Assembly (NCBI GenBank): GCA_025458905.1 | Contig: JALORN010000040.1 | Location: 1-35,377, forward strand | Reading direction: 5' to 3' | Source of the DNA: Steroidobacteraceae bacterium | GTDB lineage: Bacteria; Pseudomonadota; Gammaproteobacteria; Steroidobacterales; Steroidobacteraceae | DNA length: 35,377 nucleotides | Shown here: one piece after another, positions 1 through 6,601 of the stretch | Layout of the letters: each line of letters begins with the position of its first letter | Numbering within the stretch: the stretch's first letter is position 1 | Notes under the pieces: generated by a model | Database searches by the model: none | The model's input: only the letters and a program-made list of their open reading frames with translations | What the model was told of the DNA's origin: nothing | Made by a program: the position numbers and the translations under genes

Positions 1-3
1 CCG

Positions 4-1239
4 GTGCCCCCCTTGTCCGCCGTCGCGCCCGCCGAGTCGCTGCCGACCCTGAAGCTCAAGCACGGCGAAGGCCGGCGGCTGCGCGCCGGCCACCTCTGGG
101 TGTTCAGCAACGAGGTCGACACCGCGGCCACGCCGCTCACCGGCTTCGAGCCGGGCGGCCTGGTGCAGGTCGTGGACGAGCGCCGGCAGTTCGTCGGCCA
201 CGCCTATGTGAACCCCGCCACCCTGATCGCGGCGCGGATCGTCTCGCGCCGCGCGGACGAGCCGGTCGATGGCGCGCTGTTCGGCGCGCGGCTGAAGCGC
301 GCCCTGGCGCTGCGCGAGCGGATCCACCGGCGCCCGTTCTGGCGCTGGGTCTACGGCGAGTCCGATGGCCTGCCGGGCCTGGTGCTCGACCGCTTCGGCG
401 ACCTCGTCGTCGGGCAGGTCGCGACGCTCGGCATGGAGCGCCTCAAGCCGCTGGTCGAGGAGGCCGTGCGCGGCGTGCTGGCGCCGGCGGCATTCGTCTG
501 GAAGAACGATTCCGGCGCGCGCGCGCTGGAGGGGCTCGCCCCCGAGTTCGAGGTCTGCTGGGGCGACGCGCCGGCCGAGCTCGAGGTCGTCGAGACGCTG
601 GCCGACGGTCGCGCGCTGCGCTACGGCGCCGCGCTCGCCGAGGGGCAGAAGACCGGCTGGTTCTACGACCAGGCGGCGAATCGCGCGGCGCTGCCGCGCT
701 TCCTGCCGCCCGGCGCCCGCGTGCTCGACGTCTGCAGCTATGCCGGCGCCTGGGCCGTGACCGCGCTCGCCGCCGGTGCCGCCGAGGCGACCTGCGTGGA
801 CGCCTCGCAGTCCGCCCTCGATCGCGCCGCCGCCAATGCCCGGGCCAATGGCTTCGAGGCCGGCGTGCGCCGCGGCGATGCCTTCGAATTGCTCGCGGCG
901 CTCGCCGCCGCGGGCGAGCGCTACGATGCGGTGATCGTCGACCCGCCGGCATTCATCAAGCGCCGCAAGGAGTTCCCGCAGGGTCTCGCGGCCTACCGCA
1001 AGCTGAACCAGCTGGCGCTGCGGCTGCTCGGGCGCGACGGCCTGCTGGTCTCCTGCTCGTGCTCCTGGCACCTCGGCGCCGACGACCTGCTCGGCGCGAT
1101 CCAGGGCGCGGCACGCCACGTCGACCGCTTCGTGCAGCTGCTGCAGGCGGGCGGCCAGTCGCCCGACCACCCGGTGCATCCCGCGATCCCGGAGACCCGC
1201 TACCTGAAGGCGTTCTTCTGCCGGGTGACGCACGAGTGA
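4..1239 (+). CDS. rlmI: RlmI-like class I SAM-dependent rRNA methyltransferase
   Basis: Probable 23S rRNA cytosine-C5 methyltransferase of the RlmI/YccW family, acting on ribosomes in the cytoplasm. The protein has an N-terminal PUA-like region (residues about 13-90, with HLWVFSNEVD), the family signature YGESDGLPGLVLDRFGD near residue 117, and a Rossmann methyltransferase domain with the SAM loop VLDVCSYAGAW at about 240. The target-base motif DPPAF lies at about 313, and the Cys-rich catalytic motif SCSCSWH at about 350. Length (411 aa) is close to E. coli RlmI (396 aa). The reading frame is open to the left edge of the window, so the GTG at position 4 is only the first visible start and the true start may lie upstream. 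The family assignment is firm; the exact target nucleotide is inferred from E. coli. lgt follows after 37 bp. Confidence 0.85.
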   Translation: MPPLSAVAPAESLPTLKLKHGEGRRLRAGHLWVFSNEVDTAATPLTGFEPGGLVQVVDERRQFVGHAYVNPATLIAARIVSRRADEPVDGALFGARLKRALALRERIHRRPFWRWVYGESDGLPGLVLDRFGDLVVGQVATLGMERLKPLVEEAVRGVLAPAAFVWKNDSGARALEGLAPEFEVCWGDAPAELEVVETLADGRALRYGAALAEGQKTGWFYDQAANRAALPRFLPPGARVLDVCSYAGAWAVTALAAGAAEATCVDASQSALDRAAANARANGFEAGVRRGDAFELLAALAAAGERYDAVIVDPPAFIKRRKEFPQGLAAYRKLNQLALRLLGRDGLLVSCSCSWHLGADDLLGAIQGAARHVDRFVQLLQAGGQSPDHPVHPAIPETRYLKAFFCRVTHE

Positions 1240-1264
1240 AGCGCCGCGCCGCAGCCCGACGATT

Positions 1265-1270
1265 TAGAAT
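1265..1270 (+). promoter_or_regulatory. Putative -10 box of lgt, leaderless arrangement
   Basis: TAGAAT matches the sigma-70 consensus TATAAT at five of six positions. It ends exactly six bases before the lgt ATG (1277), so transcription would be expected to start at or within a base of the start codon, giving a leaderless mRNA. No Shine-Dalgarno sequence is present in the intervening CCCCGG. No good -35 hexamer is visible at the normal spacing. Confidence 0.45.
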
Positions 1271-1276
1271 CCCCGG

Positions 1277-2128
1277 ATGATCCAGTACCCCGGCTTCGAC
1301 CCCATCGCGATCGCCTTCGGGCCCGTCAAGGTCCACTGGTACGGGATCATGTACCTGGTCGGCTTCGCCGCCGCGTGGTGGCTCGGGCGCCAGCGTGCGC
1401 TGCGCGCCGGCTCCACCTGGAAGCCCGTCGACGTCGACGACTTCATCTTCTTCGCGATGCTCGGCGTGATCCTCGGCGGGCGGCTCGGCTACGTGCTGTT
1501 CTACGGCCTGCGCTACTGGGCCGAGGACCCGCTCTACCTGCTGAAGATCTGGGAGGGCGGCATGTCCTTCCACGGCGGCCTGGTCGGGGTGCTGGTGGCG
1601 ATCGCGATCTTCGCGGTGCGCCGCGGGCGCCGGGTCGCCGACGTGTTCGACTTCGCCGCGCCGGTGCCGGGCATCGGCCTGCTGGCCGGCCGCATCGGCA
1701 ACTTCATCAACGGCGAGCTCTGGGGCAAGCCGACCGACGTGCCCTGGGGTTTCGTGGTCGACGGCGAGGTGCGCCACGCCACGCAGCTGTACGAGGCGGT
1801 GCTCGAGGGCCTGCTGCTGTTCGCGGTGCTGTGGTGGTTCACGTCGCGGCCGCGGCCGCGGCTCGCGCCCTCGGGGCTGTTCCTGACGCTCTACGGCGCC
1901 GCGCGGATCCTGGTCGAGTTCTGGCGCGTGCCCGACGCGCACGTCGGCTACCTCGCCGGCGGCTGGCTGACCATGGGCATGGTGCTCTCCTCGCCGATGC
2001 TGGCGGCGGGGGTCGTGCTGCTGGTGCTCGCGTACCGGCGCGACGAGCCCTCGGGCAACTACGTGGCCACGCGGCCCGGCGGCGCCGCGCCGCCCGCCGT
2101 GGCGAGCCCGCGAAGCGGCGCGCGATGA
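1277..2128 (+). CDS. lgt: Prolipoprotein diacylglyceryl transferase
   Basis: Inner-membrane enzyme that moves diacylglycerol from phosphatidylglycerol to the lipobox cysteine of prolipoproteins, the first step of lipoprotein maturation. The 283-aa protein starts [20 protein letters not shown], typical of the family. It carries several hydrophobic segments, FHGGLVG (about residue 95) and the Lgt signature [15 protein letters not shown] at about 139-153, containing the family's essential Arg/Asn/Glu residues. The ATG at 1277 has no ribosome binding site but a near-consensus -10 immediately upstream. The stop overlaps the thyA start by four bases (ATGA), so the two are translationally coupled; lgt-thyA pairing is common in proteobacteria. 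Lipoproteins elsewhere in the window (RlpA, the 10740-11225 protein) would be its substrates. Confidence 0.97.
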   Translation: MIQYPGFDPIAIAFGPVKVHWYGIMYLVGFAAAWWLGRQRALRAGSTWKPVDVDDFIFFAMLGVILGGRLGYVLFYGLRYWAEDPLYLLKIWEGGMSFHGGLVGVLVAIAIFAVRRGRRVADVFDFAAPVPGIGLLAGRIGNFINGELWGKPTDVPWGFVVDGEVRHATQLYEAVLEGLLLFAVLWWFTSRPRPRLAPSGLFLTLYGAARILVEFWRVPDAHVGYLAGGWLTMGMVLSSPMLAAGVVLLVLAYRRDEPSGNYVATRPGGAAPPAVASPRSGAR

Positions 2129-2919
2129 AGGCCTACCACGACCTGCTGCGCCTCGTCCGCCACCACGGCGTGCGCAAGAGCGACCGCACCGGCACCGGCA
2201 CGCTCGCCGTGTTCGGCCACCAGATGCGCTTCGCGCTGGCCGAGGGCTTCCCGCTCGTCACCACCAAGAAGATCCACCTGAAGTCGGTGGTCCACGAGCT
2301 GCTGTGGTTCCTGCGCGGCGACACCAACACGCGGTACCTGCGCGAGCACGGCGTCACGATCTGGGACGAGTGGGCCGACGAGCACGGCGAGCTCGGCCCG
2401 GTCTATGGCCGCCAGTGGCGTGCCTGGGGCGCGCGCGACGGGCGCACCATCGACCAGCTCGCGACCGTGGTGCGGCAGCTGCGCGAGACACCGGACTCGC
2501 GGCGCATCATGGTCTCCGCCTGGAACGTCGGCGAGCTCGAGCAGATGGCGCTGATGCCTTGCCACGCACTGTTCCAGTTCTTCGTCGCCGACGGCCGCCT
2601 CTCCTGCCAGCTCTACCAGCGCAGTGCCGACGTGTTCCTCGGCGTGCCGTTCAACATCGCCTCCTATGCGCTGCTGACCCACATGCTGGCACAGCAGTGC
2701 GACCTCGGCGTCGGCGACTTCGTCTGGACGGGCGGCGACTGCCACCTCTACCTCAACCACCTCGAGCAGGCGGACCTGCAGCTCTCGCGCGAGCCGTACC
2801 CGCTGCCCGCGCTCGTGATCCGGCGCCGTCCGCCGACGCTGTTCGACTACGAGTTCGAGGACTTCGAGTTCCGCAACTACCAGTGCCACCCCGCGATCCG
2901 CGCGCCGGTGGCCGTCTGA
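2125..2919 (+). CDS. thyA: Thymidylate synthase
   Basis: Converts dUMP and methylene-tetrahydrofolate to dTMP and dihydrofolate. The 264-aa length equals that of E. coli ThyA, and the catalytic cysteine in [11 protein letters not shown] falls at residue 146 as in E. coli. Other family blocks visible are [13 protein letters not shown] near residue 21, [20 protein letters not shown] and the C-terminal AVPV-type ending (here APVAV). The start ATG overlaps the lgt stop. The SET-domain gene follows after 17 bp. The dihydrofolate it produces is recycled by FolA, encoded 2.5 kb downstream rather than adjacent. Confidence 0.98.
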   Translation: MKAYHDLLRLVRHHGVRKSDRTGTGTLAVFGHQMRFALAEGFPLVTTKKIHLKSVVHELLWFLRGDTNTRYLREHGVTIWDEWADEHGELGPVYGRQWRAWGARDGRTIDQLATVVRQLRETPDSRRIMVSAWNVGELEQMALMPCHALFQFFVADGRLSCQLYQRSADVFLGVPFNIASYALLTHMLAQQCDLGVGDFVWTGGDCHLYLNHLEQADLQLSREPYPLPALVIRRRPPTLFDYEFEDFEFRNYQCHPAIRAPVAV

Positions 2920-2936
2920 GAAGGAGAGATCCCGCG

Positions 2937-3539
2937 ATGTCGTCGAGCGTCTCGAAGCTACCCCTGGTCAAAGTCCGCCATTCCCGCATCCACGGCCGCG
3001 GCGTGTTCGCCGCGCGCCGCATCCGCAAGGGCACGCGGATCATCGAGTACGTCGGCGAGCGGCTCTCGCACGAGGCCGCGGACGCACGCTACGAGGACCA
3101 CGACCCGAACGACAACCACACCTTCCTGTTCATCGTCGACAAGAAGACGGTGATCGACGCCGGCGTCGGCGGCAACGCCGCGCGTTTCATCAACCACTCC
3201 TGCGACGGCAACTGCGAGTCCGTGATCGAGAAGGGGCGGGTGTGGATCGAGGCGACGCGCACCATCCAGCCGGGCGAGGAACTCGGCTACGACTACGAGA
3301 TCGGGCGCGAGCCGGACGACCCGGAGAACGTCGACGAGATCTTCGCCTGCCGCTGCGGCTCGCCGAAATGCCGCGGCACCATGTTGTGGCCGCCGAAGCG
3401 GCCCGAGCCACGGGCGCGCAAGCCGGCGCGGAAGCCCGCGGCGCGTCGCGATGCGGTCCCTGCCGCCCGCGCGGGCAAGGGTGCGACGGGGGCGAAGGGC
3501 ACGAGCGCGCGCCCGCCGGCGCAGCGCCGTCGCGCCTGA
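2937..3539 (+). CDS. SET-domain protein-lysine methyltransferase
   Basis: The 200-aa protein is a compact SET-domain methyltransferase, predicted to move methyl groups from SAM to protein lysines. Visible elements are the SET start HSRIHGRGVFAARRI (about 13-27), the cofactor/knot motif FINHSCDGNCES (about 84-95), GYDYE with the catalytic tyrosine (about 117-121), and a post-SET CRCGSPKCRGTM Cys cluster (about 138-149). Residues about 150-200 form a strongly basic Arg/Ala/Lys/Pro tail resembling a nucleic-acid-binding extension. The ATG has a strong ribosome binding site (GAAGGAGAG, 2920-2928). The gene is likely co-transcribed with thyA. The substrate is unknown; a Lys-rich histone-like protein encoded at 6074-6340 is a candidate by proximity only. 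Confidence 0.9.
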   Translation: MSSSVSKLPLVKVRHSRIHGRGVFAARRIRKGTRIIEYVGERLSHEAADARYEDHDPNDNHTFLFIVDKKTVIDAGVGGNAARFINHSCDGNCESVIEKGRVWIEATRTIQPGEELGYDYEIGREPDDPENVDEIFACRCGSPKCRGTMLWPPKRPEPRARKPARKPAARRDAVPAARAGKGATGAKGTSARPPAQRRRA

Positions 3540-5336
3540 TCAGCGGATCCGCACGCGGAAGCGCACGGTGAACGACGGGCTGCCGCCGGCGCCGCTGGCA
3601 GCCATCGTCCCGGACGGGGCAACGCGCAGCCCCGTGACGTTCCGGTCGACACCGTCGGCGTCGGGCACCGGCACGTAGGTGAAGGGCGGTCCGCCGCCCG
3701 GCTGGCTGGAGAAGGTGACGCTGGCGGGATAGCTGAACGCGAGGCCGCTCGCCGGGCTGCCATCGACGAACTCGACTGGCGGGCCGCCAGGGCCCGCCAC
3801 CACCAGCGCCGTGCCCGCGGGGATCGGGTCCGTCAGCACCAGGCTCGCGTCGTCGACCGACCCGGTACCGTCGTTGGTCACGGTCACGGCATAGCGCACG
3901 ATGGCGCCCGGTATGCGCTTCGGCAGCGTCGTGCCGTTGACCGGGTCCGACAGCAGTTCCGAGAGCTTGGCGGCGCGCAGGGCCGGCGCGATCACCGGTA
4001 CCACCACCGTCGAGGCGTTGTCGGTCGGGTCCTCCTCCACGCTCAGGCTGGTGACGCGCGCGGTGTTTCCGACCGAGGGCGCCGCCGGCATCGTCACCGC
4101 GACGGTCAGCGTGAGATCCGGCGCCGCCTGCCCGGCGTCGAGCGGTGGCGGACGCGTGCAGGTGACGGCCTGGCCGCTGGCCGAGCAGCCCCAGCCGCTG
4201 CCGCTGGCGGACACGAAGCCGAGCCCGGCGGGGAGCACGTCGGTGACGACGATCGGGTTGTCCTCGCGCTCGAGCCCCGCGCCCGTGCCGTTCGTGACGC
4301 GCAGCGTGAAGCTGCCGTTCTGGCCGACGAAAAACGGCGCCGCCGCGGTCTTGGTGATCCGCAGGTCGACCTTGGGCTCGCTGGTCACGCTGACCACCTG
4401 CGCGGCCAGCAGGACCAGGTCGCCGCCGGCGGAGTAGACCGTGGTCGCCGACTCCTGGCCCGGGCCGAGCAGGGACGTGACGTCGTACTGGTCGACGTCG
4501 ACGCCGTGGCTGGTCGTGCTGCCGGTCGAGCTGATCGTGCCGTCGAACTGCTGGACGGTCGGCGAGCTGCCGGCCGGCACCAGGCCGTCGTCGACCGGGC
4601 TGCCGTTGAAGCGCAGCGACTCGGCGAAGCCGTTCAGCGGATCGGAGTTCTGCGGGTCGCCTTCCCAGGTGATCACGGCCACCCGGCCGTCGATGTTGCT
4701 GGCCGGGATGCGGAAGCCGTCCGGGGTCAGCGTCAGCGAGCTGCCGCGGAAGAACTGCAGGCCGTCGAAGACGTTGATCGCGCGCAGCCGCTCGTTGCTG
4801 CCCTGGTAGATCACCACCAGCGCCCAGCCGGCGAGCACCGCCTGCGAGGCGCAGTGCGGGGCGCCGGTGTTGACCGTCAACCCGCCGAACGTGAAGCTGC
4901 CGTTGCCCGTGACGCGCGCGGTCACGTCCGCGACCGCGCCGAAGAACGGGAACAGCGTGCCGCCGTTGTCGTAGTTGCCGGTGAAGCTGCGGCTGGCGGT
5001 CACCGCCGCGCCGTTCAGCGTGACCTGTGAGTCCACGACGGGCCTGCCGCCCCCGGTGGTGTTCGCGGATCCGCCCCAGTAGAGGTAGGCCGCGATCACC
5101 GTCGTCCCGGCGGGGATGCCGCCGAGGGTCGCGGTGCTGCTGCCGCCGACGGCGCAGGCGTTGCCCGTGTTAGGCTGGTTGCGCAGCGACCCGCCCGTGG
5201 TGACGAAGTTGATCTTGCCGGTGAGGCGCACGGCGCGCGTGACCGGCACGTCGGTGGTCTGGGCGAGCGCCTGCGGGCCGGCGAAGGCCAGCAACCACAG
5301 CAGCAGCCACCCGGCGAGCGTCCTCGGGGCCGTCAC
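3540..5336 (-). CDS. Secreted DUF11-repeat protein, function unknown
   Basis: A 598-aa exported protein with a clear Sec signal peptide (hydrophobic LLLWLLAFAG, likely cleavage after ALA at residue 25). Residues about 30-310 form a Thr/Ser/Gly-rich beta region containing AYLYWGGSA, which resembles modules that precede DUF11 repeats in large bacterial surface proteins. Residues about 325-455 are a recognisable DUF11/CARDB-like repeat (VDLRITKTAAAPFFVGQNG, then VTDVLPAGLGFVSA), and about 470-598 a second, more diverged copy (VTVTNDGTGSVDDASLVLTD). The protein ends in alternating FRVRIR. No anchor, lipobox or enzymatic motif is seen. It starts at a GTG with no obvious ribosome binding site. It is convergent with the SET gene with no spacer, and divergent from folA. 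An adhesin or matrix role is possible but not shown. Confidence 0.8.
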   Translation of the reverse strand: MTAPRTLAGWLLLWLLAFAGPQALAQTTDVPVTRAVRLTGKINFVTTGGSLRNQPNTGNACAVGGSSTATLGGIPAGTTVIAAYLYWGGSANTTGGGRPVVDSQVTLNGAAVTASRSFTGNYDNGGTLFPFFGAVADVTARVTGNGSFTFGGLTVNTGAPHCASQAVLAGWALVVIYQGSNERLRAINVFDGLQFFRGSSLTLTPDGFRIPASNIDGRVAVITWEGDPQNSDPLNGFAESLRFNGSPVDDGLVPAGSSPTVQQFDGTISSTGSTTSHGVDVDQYDVTSLLGPGQESATTVYSAGGDLVLLAAQVVSVTSEPKVDLRITKTAAAPFFVGQNGSFTLRVTNGTGAGLEREDNPIVVTDVLPAGLGFVSASGSGWGCSASGQAVTCTRPPPLDAGQAAPDLTLTVAVTMPAAPSVGNTARVTSLSVEEDPTDNASTVVVPVIAPALRAAKLSELLSDPVNGTTLPKRIPGAIVRYAVTVTNDGTGSVDDASLVLTDPIPAGTALVVAGPGGPPVEFVDGSPASGLAFSYPASVTFSSQPGGGPPFTYVPVPDADGVDRNVTGLRVAPSGTMAASGAGGSPSFTVRFRVRIR

Positions 5337-5423
5337 GCGATCGCGTACCGGTGAATCATCGGACGGGGATTGTGGGGGCTGCCGCCGCCGTCGCCGGCGG
5401 AGTGCTTCACGATTACTGGACTT

Positions 5424-5981
5424 ATGACCCCCGAAACGAGACCCACGTCACGATCCGGCGGCAAGGCCCTGCCGCAGGTCACCCTGGTCGTCGCGGTCGC
5501 CGACAACGGCGTGATCGGGCGCGACGGCGGCTTGCCGTGGCGCCTGCCCGAGGACCTGCGACGCTTCAAGGCCCAGACCCTCGGCAAGCCGGTGCTGATG
5601 GGCCGGCGCACCTTCGAGTCGATCGGCCGCGCGCTGCCCGGTCGGCGGAACATCGTGCTGACCCGCCGTGCCGGGTACACGATCCCGCCAGAGGCGGGCG
5701 AGGTGCTCGTCGTCCACGACTGGCAGTCCGCGCTCGACGCCGTGGGCGATGCGCCCGAACTGATGGTGATCGGCGGCGCGGAGATCTACGCGATGGCGGT
5801 GCCGCACGCGGGGCGCGTGCTGCTGACCCAGGTCCACGCGGACGTCGAGGGCGACACGCGCCTGCCGCCGTTCGATCCGGTGCAGTGGCAGGTGGCGACG
5901 GTGGAGCACCATCCGCGCGATGCCCGCAATCCCATCGACATGAGCTTCGTCGAGTTGCGCCGGCGCGCTCCGCCTGCCTGA
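5424..5981 (+). CDS. folA: Dihydrofolate reductase
   Basis: NADPH-dependent reduction of dihydrofolate to tetrahydrofolate; it closes the cycle opened by ThyA. The 185-aa protein has the DHFR N-terminal strand VTLVVAVADNGVIGRDGGLPWRLPEDLRRF with the catalytic acid (Glu in LPEDL), then GRRTFESIGRALPGRRN and the NADPH-binding VIGGAEIYAMAV. The ATG at 5424 is chosen over an in-frame TTG at 5370 because the family begins close to the VTLVVAVA strand; about 18 residues precede it. No strong ribosome binding site is seen before either start. thyA and folA are often neighbours; here two genes separate them. Confidence 0.96.
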   Translation: MTPETRPTSRSGGKALPQVTLVVAVADNGVIGRDGGLPWRLPEDLRRFKAQTLGKPVLMGRRTFESIGRALPGRRNIVLTRRAGYTIPPEAGEVLVVHDWQSALDAVGDAPELMVIGGAEIYAMAVPHAGRVLLTQVHADVEGDTRLPPFDPVQWQVATVEHHPRDARNPIDMSFVELRRRAPPA

Positions 5982-6026
5982 CCCGGCGCGCCGACACGAT
6001 CGGCCACGCTCCCGGCGTTCGCCGGA

Positions 6027-6035
6027 TGCTAGGCT
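6027..6035 (+). promoter_or_regulatory. Possible extended -10 of the Lys/Ala-rich protein gene
   Basis: TGCTAGGCT fits the extended -10 form TGnTAnnnT, about 39 bases upstream of the ATG at 6074 and downstream of the folA stop. There is no convincing -35 at normal spacing, so this is a weak call. Confidence 0.25.
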
Positions 6036-6073
6036 CGCGCCACCCGGCTGCACCGGGCGAGGGAGAACCGATC

Positions 6074-6340
6074 ATGGCGACGCGCAACAAGACGCCGGCC
6101 AAGGCCAAGGCCAAGGCCAAGGCCAAGGCCAAGGCGAAGTCGAAGTCGAAGAAGAAGTCGAAGCGTACCGTGCTCTACAGCAGCGCCGGCAAGAAGCTCT
6201 ACGCGAAGCGCGACGCGTCGGGCCGGTTCGAGGACATCCAGTCCTACCAGCGCGCGCATGCGGCGGACCGGCGCCGCACCTCGGCGGCCGAGGCGGCGGC
6301 CGCGCCGCGAACCGAGGCCACGGCGCGCAGGAAGAAGTAG
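6074..6340 (+). CDS. Small Lys/Ala-rich histone-H1-like protein
   Basis: A highly basic protein of 88 aa. Residues about 9-32 are a run of Lys-Ala and Lys-Ser dipeptides (KAKAKA..., KSKSKKKSK), like the C-terminal tails of eukaryotic H1 and the bacterial H1-like proteins (AlgP/AlgR3, BpH1, chlamydial Hc1/Hc2). This is followed by a more ordered segment, VLYSSAGKKLYAKRDASGRFEDIQSYQRAH, and an Ala/Arg-rich end. The middle segment is shared in character with short conserved proteobacterial proteins of unknown function. A good ribosome binding site (GAGGGAG, 6059-6065) precedes the ATG. DNA or RNA compaction is a plausible role from charge alone. The gene follows folA by 92 bp and is followed by a GC-rich hairpin. 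Confidence 0.75.
   Translation: MATRNKTPAKAKAKAKAKAKAKSKSKKKSKRTVLYSSAGKKLYAKRDASGRFEDIQSYQRAHAADRRRTSAAEAAAAPRTEATARRKK
6101..6136 (+). repeat. AAGGCC hexanucleotide tandem repeat
   Basis: Five perfect AAGGCC copies (6101-6130) followed by AAGGCG, coding for Lys-Ala pairs in the small basic protein. The unit is six bases, so changes in copy number would keep the frame and alter only the number of Lys-Ala pairs. Confidence 0.9.
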
Positions 6341-6347
6341 GCGTCGC

Positions 6348-6364
6348 GGCGCCGGCCCGGCGCC
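6348..6364 (+). terminator. GC hairpin after the Lys/Ala-rich gene
   Basis: GGCGCCG (6348-6354), loop GCC, CGGCGCC (6358-6364): a perfect 7-bp stem starting eight bases after the TAG stop. It is followed by TAGGGG and has no T tract, so intrinsic termination is uncertain; it may instead protect the 3' end. The rest of the gap to 6601 shows nothing I can name. Confidence 0.4.
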
Positions 6365-6601
6365 TAGGGGCATCCCTCAATCGCCGTCGGTTGTGACGCC
6401 GTTCGCCCGTCGCGGCGCGCGCCGCCGGCACAGTGCGGCCGCGGGGAACCCCGCCGGCACGCCGCCCGACCCTTGCGTCCCGGACGCTGGCCTGGGCGAC
6501 GTGGCCGTCCCCCTTCACCCCTCGCCACGACTCGCGTTCACGCGGCCGGCGGTCTCGGCCTGGCGCGCTGGCGGCGTGCGCGCGCGGCGGCCCGGCAGCG
6601 C

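Noticed and set aside
2059..2889. A 276-codon frame antisense to thyA.
   Set aside because: thyA is certain; the antisense frame has Val/Glu/Leu-rich shadow composition and no family motif.
3540..5336. A mobile element carrying the DUF11 gene.
   Set aside because: No transposase, integrase, flanking repeat or composition change is visible at either edge.
6365..6601. A small gene in the gap between the H1-like gene and kmo.
   Set aside because: The frames here are Arg/Ala/Pro-rich, lack ribosome binding sites and run into kmo antisense; I see nothing supportable.
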